57,339 nt of DNA from Bradyrhizobium cenepequi (lineage in GTDB: Bacteria; Pseudomonadota; Alphaproteobacteria; Rhizobiales; Xanthobacteraceae). The notes under the pieces were generated by a model. The model was not told where the DNA came from. It did not search any database and worked only from the letters and a program-made list of their open reading frames with translations. The position numbers and the translations under genes are program-made. Shown in pieces: positions 49,364-56,363 of the stretch (position 1 is its first letter; every line of letters starts with the position of its first letter). The stretch is from contig NZ_JAGKJI010000043.1 of assembly GCF_020329485.1 (NCBI RefSeq), positions 1 through 57,339 on the forward strand, in the 5' to 3' direction.

Positions 49364-49831
49364 GCGCGACCTCGAACCCGAGCTTGAGCAGTTCGCCGTG
49401 GATGCGCGGCGCTCCCCAAAGCGAATTATCGATGCTCATTTGCCGGATCAGCGCCCGTAATTCAGTATCGATCTGCGGTCGCCCTCCCCGTGGGCACGAC
49501 TTCCAACGCCAGTAGCGGCGAAAGCCGGCCCCCGGTGCCACCGCACGAGTGTCTCGGGCCGGATGATGGTGAAGACGTGCAGGATTGACGGAAACCAGCG
49601 ATACAGCTGAATGAAGAACCAGCGATCCTGGTTCGTGAGCCGGACGCGACCATGCAACCTCCGCCTCAAGACAATCAACTGATGTCGAAGCACCGCGTTC
49701 TCAGCTTCAAGCCGCAACTTCGACTTGAATGGCGAGGCCAGGACGGCCAGAACGAAACAGAGCAGCCCGATCATTCTTCCAGCTTAGGCGATTCCGTCAC
49801 CTCATCAACTCGGATAAGGTTTTCGGTACAC
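49364..49831 (-). mobile_element. IS-B relic B: N-terminal third of the transposase, inverted
   Basis: On the minus strand the left IS-B terminal repeat (GTGTACCGAAAACC, ending at 49831) is followed by MIGLLCFVLAVLASPFKSKL, RLEAENAVLRHQLIVLRRRL, FTIIRPETLVRWHR, then a frameshift near 49540 and FRRYWRWKSCPRGGRPQIDT, NSLWGAPRIHGELLKLGFEV, stopping at 49364. It directly abuts relic A in the opposite orientation. The two pieces together could represent one element rearranged by inversion, or two insertions. Confidence 0.85.
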
Positions 49832-49966
49832 ATACCAAGTACCTCGACCAGATCAACAACGCCTGCACCGTCCTCGACCGCCGCAACCGAAAGCTACGCC
49901 CATGAAGCGCCGCGAGTACAGCCACCCCGAGTGGCCGCTGATCACCATCATCGATGTGGGAGGCGT

Positions 49967-50234
49967 CTACTCCGCCGCCTTTTGCTTTTTCCGGGCCGCT
50001 ATGATCGCGCGCATTTGAGCGTCCCTCCTGTGCACCTCCTGCCGGAGCGATTCGATCTCGGACGGCATCAACCGAGTTGAATCGGGCGAGGTATTTGGCT
50101 TCGCTGTCGGTGAATCCTTCAAATCCGTAGCCATAGGTTTTCTTCCACCACGATTCCAGTGCCGGCAGCTTTTCCCGCACGATGCCGTGACCATGGGCGG
50201 GACTCTGGCGGATCTGCATAGCCTGCGACAGCAA
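49967..50234 (-). pseudogene. frameshifted hypothetical gene next to the group II intron
   Basis: One frame reads SPAHGHGIVREKLPALESWW, KKTYGYGFEGFTDSEAKYLA RFN from about 50234. A second frame then gives PSEIESLRQEVHRRDAQMRA and IIAARKKQKAAE to the stop at 49967. Both parts look like real protein, joined by an indel near 50085. The origin may be phage-related but I do not recognise the family. On the plus strand a short tail TKYLDQINNACTVLDRRNRK (49832-49906) also looks like the end of an interrupted gene. Confidence 0.35.
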
Positions 50235-50347
50235 GCTAGTCGAGATCTCGGCCTACCGCCCTGAGGTCATTCTCGGCGCCAACCTCGCGCCGCAGATCAG
50301 GGCGTATGAGGTCCTGATAGCGGCGCAATAGCAGACCTCAATAGAGG

Positions 50348-51014
50348 GTCGCGGTAGGGACGAGGATTTCTCCTCGCCCCCCGCACAGATCCCGGCGTGC
50401 GCTGCTAACGCACCGGGCTCCTCCCTCGGGTCAGACGTCGTGCGATGAACGATTTAGTCACGCTCGTCGCCCGACGCGCAGCCATCATTCGGATCGACGC
50501 GGCATTTCGGCTCAGTGTCCGAACCGCGGCCGCCTGACGGCTGTTCCCCTTGGGTGAGGCCCTTCCCTCCACGACTTCCGCCGAGAGTTGCCTCCCCTTG
50601 TTCAGTCGCTTCGCAGGTACTATGGCCTCATCCGACTTCTCATCCACGTACATGCTCGGCGTGCGGCTTGTCGCCTTCCCGAGCCGGCCCGGCACACAAG
50701 GCCGGGCATGGATGAGACCTCCCAGGTTCCGTGCAAAGAACTTCTCCACGTGCACAAGGTCTCCGACTGCGCGAGGTTCGTCCCATGCAAGCCATTCGCC
50801 ATGGGACGATGTTGCCTTCTCTTTCTCAGAATAAGATCGGCACCTCGGAATTAGACCCGTTTCGCAGCTCAATATTTGGCCCGTGGTCTCCCCTGTGAAC
50901 GCTTCACGTCGGCCCTCGCGGGACGCCGCGCATCACTCGGGGTCGGGGCGGTTGGCTAAACCTTCCTCGTGGGGGACTTTCACCTCCTATTCTTTGCCAG
51001 CTTTCCTGGTGCAC
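50348..51014 (-). mobile_element. degenerate group II intron (667 bp)
   Basis: On the minus strand the 5' end GTGCACCAGGAAAGCTGGC lies at 51014, with the downstream GGAGGTGAAAGTCCCCC resembling the group II 5' domain I (GGTGCAAGTCC). Near the 3' end a domain V-like hairpin starts GAGCCCGGTGCGTTAGCAGC and closes with GCACGCCGGGATC. It is followed by a domain VI-like stem (GGGGGGCGAGGAG / CCTCGTCCC) with an unpaired A in CCTACC, then CGCGAC at 50348. The internal reverse transcriptase is reduced to a 155-codon remnant. Boundaries are inferred from these signatures and could be off by some bases. Confidence 0.7.
50405..50872 (-). pseudogene. group II intron reverse transcriptase/maturase, N-terminal remnant
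   Basis: The frame contains KSDEAIVPAKRLNKGRQLSA, EVVEGRASPKGNSRQAAAVR then TLSRNAAS, matching the N-terminal leader of alphaproteobacterial group II intron reverse transcriptases (KSD..VV..K..N..G..AEVVEGR...GN...). After it the reverse-transcriptase domains (no YADD motif) and the maturase domain are absent. The frame runs straight into the RNA domain V/VI region. It is an internal deletion derivative. Splicing in cis would need a protein supplied elsewhere. Confidence 0.7.
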
Positions 51015-51054
51015 TCCGAGTTGGGCCATTCGATATCTCATCGCAGCGCAGGGT

Positions 51055-51867
51055 TTAACGCCATTCGATTCCGTATACATCAACGGGCTGCGGGAAGCCT
51101 TTGAGATGGCAAAGACCAATGTTTATGACATGCAAACGATCTCGGATCCGATCCTGAACGGCACTTGATACAAGAATGGCATCGGGCTCGGCCAACTGAC
51201 ATAAACGAGCAGCCAGTTGAACGGTCGCACCAAAAAGATCGTTGCTGTCCGCAATCGGTTCTCCGAGGTCAATACCAATTCGCACTCGAAGCTTCTCCTT
51301 ACTTGCTAAGTTGAAGGCTTCAAACGCTTGCTGGATGGCGCGGGCGCATTGCACGGAGGCCGTCGCGTCCGAAAAGCATGCCATGATGCCGTCACCTGTG
51401 TGCTTCACCACACGCCCACCTTTGTCCTTTAATGCGCGGCGAACCAGCGCGTCATGTGCCCGAACCATCTCCACAGACCGTGCATCGCCAAGACGCTCTG
51501 TCATGCTGGTAGAGCCGACGATGTCGGTGAACATAATGGCCCGCAGGGCCGAATCGAATGTGACGTTATTTGCCTCGCCGCTCGGTTCTGGATCAGACAC
51601 TCTCCCCAAGAACGCCTGGACGGCTGAGAGGTCCACTTCGATCACATCTTTGGCCACGTCGCCGTGAGCTTCGTCATGAACCCGCATCGCAGTTTCGATA
51701 TCTGGTGCGTCAATGAGACAGAAGCCCGTACCGCGCGATTCATCAAACCAATACGTCAAGAAACGAACTCCGTATTGCCCCTGCACTTCCAAGTCTTTTC
51801 GGTGTGCCTCCGCGATATCGGAAGCTGTCAGGCCGGAGAGATCGTGTCGGTCGAGAAAAATTGGCAC
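51055..51867 (-). CDS. DUF4242-class III nucleotide cyclase fusion
   Basis: 270 residues from GTG 51867 (GGTGGAG upstream). Residues 1-85 are DUF4242 (MPIFLDRHDLSGLTASDIAE, FLTYWFDESRGTGFCLIDAP), a small ferredoxin-like, probably metal-binding unit. Residues 105-265 are a class III cyclase: AIMFTDIVGSTSMTERLGDA with metal Asp115, VVKHTGDGIMACFSDA with Asp159, RVRIGIDLGEPIADSNDLFG and VQLAARLCQLAEPDAILVSS. No membrane segment is present. It would make cAMP in response to whatever DUF4242 binds. It lies 40 bp from the 5' end of the degenerate intron but is itself intact. Confidence 0.85.
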   Translation of the reverse strand: MPIFLDRHDLSGLTASDIAEAHRKDLEVQGQYGVRFLTYWFDESRGTGFCLIDAPDIETAMRVHDEAHGDVAKDVIEVDLSAVQAFLGRVSDPEPSGEANNVTFDSALRAIMFTDIVGSTSMTERLGDARSVEMVRAHDALVRRALKDKGGRVVKHTGDGIMACFSDATASVQCARAIQQAFEAFNLASKEKLRVRIGIDLGEPIADSNDLFGATVQLAARLCQLAEPDAILVSSAVQDRIRDRLHVINIGLCHLKGFPQPVDVYGIEWR

Positions 51868-52018
51868 TGCCGTTGCTCCACCCGTTCTTCAGACGGACGC
51901 GATTGAAATCTGCGCCAAGTCTGGTGTTTCGCCGAGAGCGCCATTTAACATAACAGCTTGGGCGAAAGCTTTGGAGGGGCAGTCGCAAGCCCAAGCCGGG
52001 ACAGTTCCTGCGCGTAAT

Positions 52019-52045
52019 GGCCGCTTTGGGTCCAAAACCGGCTGT
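52019..52045. repeat. dispersed GGGTC-AAAACCGG motif, copy 4
   Basis: TGGCCGCTTTGGGTCCAAAA then CCGGCTGTCGCAG is the same family core as the copies near 476, 8440 and 13000. It lies just left of the IS1182-type element. Confidence 0.4.
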
Positions 52046-52078
52046 CGCAGCCGCCGCGGCACGATGTCCGGTCTACCT

Positions 52079-53110
52079 GGATTTTGTTGAAAAGGGCGGC
52101 TATTGCGACGCAGAGATATCAGTGATTCAGTCTGTCTAATTGGCAGGACTGAAGGTCATGATGGGGCATCGGCAAGTCGAATAGGCTGCGTTGTTCTATG
52201 AGTTCTCGGAGTACCTTGCCGTTCTTGACGATGCCGCGTTCGGTGCTGCGACCGAGGTCACGCCGAAGTTCGTGTCGCCCTCCGATCCGGCGGCGCGCTG
52301 GACGGGCGCGCATGGCTGACAAGCCTACTTTGCGTATTCGACGAACTACTTGGTCGACGTCGAGAACGCCATCATTGTCGATGTCGAGGCGACTACGGCG
52401 ATCCGCCAGGCGGAAGTGTTGGCCGCCAAGCGCATGATCCAACGCTCGCTCGAACGGTTCGACCTTTATCCGGGCCGGATTCTCGGCGACAGCGCCTATG
52501 GCTCGGCCGAGATGCTCGGGTGGCTGCTCTACGAGCATGGGATCGAGCCGCACGTGACCGTCTTCGACAAGTCGGCCCGCGCCGATGGGACCTTCTCGCG
52601 CGGGGACTTCACCTATGACCATGCCGAGGACGTCTATCGTTGCCCCGCTGGCAAAATCCTCACCACCACAGGAACGCCGGTAAACGATGATGCGACGATC
52701 CTCTACCGTGCGAGCAAGCACGATTGTCAAGCATGCACTCTGAGAAGCAGGTGTTGCCCCAACACTCCCGCCCGGAAAGTGCCGCGCTCGATCTACGAGG
52801 GTGCTCGCGACATGGCGCGCGAGATCGCAAGATCATGGGAGGGCCGCACTTCGCGCCGGCTTCGGAAGAAGATCGAGATGCTGTTCGCGCATCTCAAACG
52901 CATTCTCAAGCTCGATCGGCTGCGACTAAGGGGTCCGAACGGCGCGCGTGACGAGTTCATCCTCGCTGCCACCGCTCAGAACCTTCGTAAGATAGCCAAG
53001 CTGATCCCGATGCCTGCGCTGACGCCCGCGTGAGGCCCAGCAAGCCAACTCGTCCGCGGAACAGCCAGTGGTCGCGACGAAACTACTGTCGGCTTTTTTC
53101 AACGGAATCC
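52079..53110 (+). mobile_element. IS1182-family element, internally deleted (about 1.03 kb)
   Basis: The left end GGATTTTGTTGAAAAGGGC and the right end (reverse complement GGATTCCGTTGAAAAAAGCC) form terminal inverted repeats, of the type found in IS1182 elements. Full-length members are about 1.6 kb, so roughly 0.6 kb is missing from the transposase. No target duplication was recognised. Confidence 0.75.
52158..53033 (+). pseudogene. IS1182-type transposase with internal deletion and two nonsense codons
   Basis: Start MMGHRQVE is followed by TAG (glutamine in relatives), AALFYEFS, then a jump of some 230 codons to EYLAVLDDAAFGAATEVTPK, DPAARWTGAHG, a TGA (glycine in relatives), QAYFAYSTNYLVDVENAIIV, DVEATTAIRQAEVLAAKRMI, GRILGDSAYGSAEMLGWLLY, a zinc-like CQACTLRSRCC cluster, and the C-terminal KKIEMLFAHLKRILKLDRLR LRG. 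The missing segment contains the first catalytic Asp. It is inactive. Confidence 0.85.
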
Positions 53111-53332
53111 CTGCCAACCAGACATTCTCGTAAACAGCCCGGACTTCGCATTCGGGCCAACTGGGGACATCGCAAGGAGTTAGGCGCTTTGCCACGAGCC
53201 GCCGCCCGAGCTGGTTCGTGGGCCCGCGACGCCTACCTGAACGGCTGTTCAGGTACCTGTTCTCCTTTTAATGGAACGTGTGGAATTCTTGAAACGTTGA
53301 CTGGCGCCCATCCACCACTGCGGAGAAATCGG

Positions 53333-53611
53333 ATGTTAAAGAAATCCTTGATCGTCGCCGGCACCATATTGTTCGCTTCGTCTGCGTTCGCGCAGTCGCC
53401 GACCACGAAGAGCGCTCCCGGCGAGCAGATGCAGAAAGCACAGGAAACCGGCCAGCAGTCCACGGGTCCGGGCGCTTCGGAATATACACCGGGCCACAAG
53501 ATGAAGAGCGCCAAGAAGGCCGGAGCGAAATCTACCGGACCGGGTGCCTCTGAATACGCGCCGGGCCATCAGACAACAACCGGTACTTCCACCGCGACTA
53601 AGAAGAAGTAA
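53333..53611 (+). CDS. exported protein with two STGPGASEY(A/T)PGH repeats
   Basis: 92 residues from ATG 53333 (GGAGAAATCGG upstream). The signal peptide KKSLIVAGTILFASSAFAQ is followed by a low-complexity, lysine- and glutamine-rich mature part in which STGPGASEYTPGH (43-55) and STGPGASEYAPGH (67-79) recur with 24-residue spacing. Proteins with this repeat are numerous in Bradyrhizobium, are periplasmic or secreted and have no known role. The lack of hydrophobic core suggests disorder. Confidence 0.8.
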   Translation: MLKKSLIVAGTILFASSAFAQSPTTKSAPGEQMQKAQETGQQSTGPGASEYTPGHKMKSAKKAGAKSTGPGASEYAPGHQTTTGTSTATKKK

Positions 53612-53795
53612 GCTCTATCTTCGAGGCAAAAGGAATGGCTCGGCAACGTAATGTGTGCCGGGCCTTTTTGCTGCTGACGCGAATGACCGTACATTCATGA
53701 GAAAACTTCTTTGCTCGCTCACCCGTCAGATCTTTATCACGCCCGGCGTGCGGACTGTCCGTTGGAGCCTAATAGCCGCGCTGCACCTCGCCTGG

Positions 53796-54884
53796 GTGTA
53801 CCGAAAACCTAATCCGTGTTGATGACGTATTGGAATCGCCTAAGCTGGCGGAATGATCGGGCTGCTTTGTTTCGTTCTGGCCGTCCTCGCCTCGCCGTTC
53901 AAGTCGAAGTTGCGGCTCGAAGCGGAGAACGCGGTGCTGCGACATCAATTGATTGTCTTGCGGCGGAGGTTGCATGGTCGCGTCCGGCTCACGAACCAGG
54001 ATCGCTGGTTCTTCATTCAGCTGTATCGCTGGTTTCCGTCAATCCTGCACGTCCTCACCATCATTCGGCCTGAGACGCTCGTGCGTTGGCATCGGGCCGG
54101 CTTTCGCCGCTACTGGCGTTGGAAGTCGCGCTCACTGGGAGGGCGGCCGCAGATCGACACCGAGCTGCGCGTATTGATCCGGCAGATGAGTATGGAGAAT
54201 CCGCTTTGGGGAGCTCCGCGTGTTCATGGCGAACTGCTCAAGCTCGGGTTTGAGGTCGCGCAGTCGAGCGTCGCGAAGTACATGGTCAAACGACGCTGCC
54301 CACCAAGCCCGGGATGGCGGACGTTCTTGCGTAACCACGCGCCGGACATTGCCGCCATGGACCTGTTTGTTGTTCCAACGATCGGTTTCGACCTGCTCTA
54401 TGTCTTCGTCATCGTCCGGCTCGGCCGCAGAGATCTCGTCTGGATCAACGTCACCGCAAATCCGACGGCCGAATGGGTGGCACATCAAATCACGGAGGCA
54501 TTTCCTTGGGATGAGGCTCCGCACTACCTCATCCGCGATCGCGACCGGATCTATGGCAGCGTCGTCACGCGCCGATTGCGAGCCATGGGCATCCGGGACA
54601 AGCCTACCGCACCAGCCGCGCCCTGGCAGAATGGGTTTGCCGAACGGCTGATCGGATCGATCCGGCGTGAGTGTGTGGACCACATCATTGTCTTAGGCGA
54701 GGCGCATCTGCGCCGAATCCTGCGAAGCTATGCGGACTATTACAAGCGTGTCAGAACGCATCGATCCTTGGACAAGGATTCGCCGGTCTGCCGCCTGGTT
54801 CAGCGAACCGGTGTGATCGATTCACGCGCCATCCTGGGCGGACTTCACCACCGCTACGCCCGTGTTTAGGTTTTCGGTATACAC
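53796..54884 (+). mobile_element. IS-B, apparently intact copy (about 1089 bp)
   Basis: Terminal repeats are GTGTACCGAAAACCTAA at the left and, as reverse complement, GTATACCGAAAACCTAA at the right. One complete transposase gene lies between. Its length equals that of IS-A and the transposases are clearly related, so the two are sister elements. Three other partial copies lie within 21 kb. Confidence 0.88.
53853..54869 (+). CDS. IS-B transposase (integrase-core DDE), complete
   Basis: 338 residues in one frame. An N-terminal membrane-like stretch (MIGLLCFVLAVLASPFKSKL) and an HTH region (RLEAENAVLRHQLIVLRRRL, RPETLVRWHRAGFRRYWRW) precede the HTH_21-like block NPLWGAPRVHGELLKLGFEV. The integrase core has IAAMDLFVVPTIGFDLLYVF (Asp), HYLIRDRDRIYGSVV (Asp) and PWQNGFAERLIGSIRRECVD (Glu), and the end is ILGGLHHRYARV. 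All catalytic residues are present, so this copy could be mobile and could drive the partial copies in trans. Confidence 0.9.
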   Translation: MIGLLCFVLAVLASPFKSKLRLEAENAVLRHQLIVLRRRLHGRVRLTNQDRWFFIQLYRWFPSILHVLTIIRPETLVRWHRAGFRRYWRWKSRSLGGRPQIDTELRVLIRQMSMENPLWGAPRVHGELLKLGFEVAQSSVAKYMVKRRCPPSPGWRTFLRNHAPDIAAMDLFVVPTIGFDLLYVFVIVRLGRRDLVWINVTANPTAEWVAHQITEAFPWDEAPHYLIRDRDRIYGSVVTRRLRAMGIRDKPTAPAAPWQNGFAERLIGSIRRECVDHIIVLGEAHLRRILRSYADYYKRVRTHRSLDKDSPVCRLVQRTGVIDSRAILGGLHHRYARV

Positions 54885-55384
54885 ACCCTCACCCTCGATT
54901 GAAGGTCGGATGGGCGCACATCTATTGACATGGGTGGCAACTTCGAAGGCGCAAGATGTGCTGCACATTTTATTTCGAACCGCTATATATAGATGAGATC
55001 GCTAAAGTTTTAGGCATCTTGGAACCGCGCTCTGTTCTCCCAACGTTCTCGATATCAGGAGAAGCCCAGCATAGGGTGGCATCGCGCTAAGCGCTCGTTT
55101 CGAACTCGACAGTTGTTCTCTATACGTTTGAGCGACCGACCTCCGGGACCATCCCGCGTTTGCTGACAGACACGGAGATAAACCGAGGGACTTTTCGGAG
55201 TCGGGTGCTGCGCCGCCCGTTCTTTCATCAAAGCCCGTTGACGGCATTCGGACATCGGGCAGGATTTGAATATCAGATGGACGCTGTCCCACCGGACAAA
55301 GTGTCAGTAGCGGCGTGGAAAGTTGACACGCGGGAATATTGACGTGACGCCGCCCTGCAAGGGGAGGAGGAGGCTCTGCTTTTG
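54885..55384. other. 500-bp gap between IS-B and the XRE regulator
   Basis: No convincing gene: a 96-codon minus-strand frame (55002-55292) has poor composition and no ribosome-binding site. AT-richer DNA at 54965-55010 (CGCTATATATAGATGAG) may contain a promoter or mark the junction between IS debris and the conjugative element. Confidence 0.45.
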
Positions 55385-55609
55385 CTAGCGGTTCTGGAAT
55401 AGGACAACAGGGTCAATCCCAAGCGCGTCCGAAATTTGTTCGAGAGCGTCAACTGTCGGCGAATTTTCCTCGCGCTCGATCATTCCGATATAGTTGCGAT
55501 TCAGACCAGCGCGATCAGCCAATTCCTCCTGGGAAAGGCCGCCTTTCCGTCGTAGAGTCCGAATGTTATTGGCTACCACCCGCCGCAACTTCATGCGGCA
55601 TGACGGCAC
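55385..55609 (-). CDS. XRE-family (Cro/C1-type) helix-turn-helix regulator
   Basis: Up to 74 residues from GTG 55609; ATG 55594 (MKLRRVVANNIRTLRRKGGL) is an equally good start. The HTH is canonical: LSQEELADRAGLNRNYIGMI EREENSPTVDALEQISDALG. No other domain is present. A perfect 16-bp palindrome lies 20 bp upstream, between this gene and the divergent gene at 55677. Autoregulation and control of the divergent gene are therefore likely. Near a DUF2274/TrbI operon it is a candidate controller of conjugative transfer. Confidence 0.85.
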   Translation of the reverse strand: MPSCRMKLRRVVANNIRTLRRKGGLSQEELADRAGLNRNYIGMIEREENSPTVDALEQISDALGIDPVVLFQNR

Positions 55610-55628
55610 TAAACGTCACTTGATCTCC

Positions 55629-55644
55629 ACCTAGTATACTAGGT
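55629..55644. promoter_or_regulatory. 16-bp perfect palindrome ACCTAGTATACTAGGT, probable XRE operator
   Basis: It lies in the 67-bp divergent intergenic region, 20 bp upstream of the XRE start and 33 bp upstream of the plus-strand start. It contains TATACT, a good -10 box, so binding would block the promoter. Confidence 0.7.
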
Positions 55645-55676
55645 ATTGTAGGGGCACTTGATGTGTGGTGTTTCGG

Positions 55677-56099
55677 ATGGTCAATGAGCAAGCTCCGTCG
55701 GTTGAACCGTTCGTCGACCGCGTTTCCCTAAGCCATGCTTCCCCTGACGGGCAGTCCTTTCGCATTGGTTATCGGGCTAAAGGGATGGACTACGTTTTGG
55801 CATGTGTTGAACTTCCCGTTCATGTACTTGAGCAGGAAATCGCATCCGGCCTAGACTTAGTCAGCACAGTTAGTCCATCCGGCGAAATAGTGTCTCAAAT
55901 CGTCGGCTCATCTGGATTGGCTTTGTTGAGATCGCGTTCGGTCACCTCAATAGATCGTTTGGTTTCAGAGACAGTTCGCCCGGATAACCTTCGACTAGAG
56001 GAAGCATCGACAAGCGAACTGCATGGGCTCTTGAGATCACTGGAGTCAGCCATCGAATACGTGAGAACCGCACTCGCGCAGGCGTGCACCGGGGCTTAG
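55677..56099 (+). CDS. hypothetical protein, divergent partner of the XRE regulator
   Basis: 140 residues from ATG 55677; GTG 55665 would add four residues. No strong ribosome-binding site is present. The sequence (SFRIGYRAKGMDYVLACVEL, PVHVLEQEIASGLDLVSTVS, DRLVSETVRPDNLRLEEAST, ELHGLLRSLESAIEYVRTAL) predicts a beta-rich N-half and a helical C-half, soluble. I recognise no family. Sharing an operator region with the XRE gene suggests it is its main target, for example a toxin-, antirepressor- or excision-related protein, but none of these is shown by sequence. Confidence 0.65.
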   Translation: MVNEQAPSVEPFVDRVSLSHASPDGQSFRIGYRAKGMDYVLACVELPVHVLEQEIASGLDLVSTVSPSGEIVSQIVGSSGLALLRSRSVTSIDRLVSETVRPDNLRLEEASTSELHGLLRSLESAIEYVRTALAQACTGA

Positions 56100-56124
56100 C
56101 TCAGTACCGTCGTATCGAATCCCA

Positions 56125-56358
56125 TCAATCGTTTGCCGGAGACTTTGCATCGTCAGCTCTTTTCTTCCCTTTCTTAAACCCCACGTCACTATCAAGAAAT
56201 GCTTCCAGCATGAACGGTATCAGCTCCGCGACCTCCTCCCGGCTGCCGTACGTCTCAGCATAGAAATCAGCATACTCGCGCAGCCGCTTCGCAAGGCTGG
56301 GCGTCAGTACAATATTCATCCTGACCGGCGTCCGATCGGGAAGCTTCGCAAGCTTCAT
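56125..56358 (-). CDS. DUF2274 protein of a conjugative-transfer operon
   Basis: 77 residues from ATG 56358 (GAAGGGAAAGTGAG upstream). The sequence KLAKLPDRTPVRMNIVLTPS, LAKRLREYADFYAETYGSRE, EVAELIPFMLEAFLDSD is the DUF2274 pattern, a ribbon-helix-helix-like small protein. It lies six bases after the TrbI stop, the usual trbI-DUF2274 order in proteobacterial ICEs and tra/trb regions. It is probably a DNA- or protein-binding accessory whose exact role is unknown. The TrbI/DUF2274 pair forms the 3' end of the trb operon. Confidence 0.85.
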   Translation of the reverse strand: MKLAKLPDRTPVRMNIVLTPSLAKRLREYADFYAETYGSREEVAELIPFMLEAFLDSDVGFKKGKKRADDAKSPAND

Positions 56359-56363
56359 GTCAC

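Noticed and set aside
55002..55292. 96-codon minus-strand frame between IS-B and the XRE gene
   Set aside because: Serine/arginine/proline-rich, no ribosome-binding site, no recognisable pattern.
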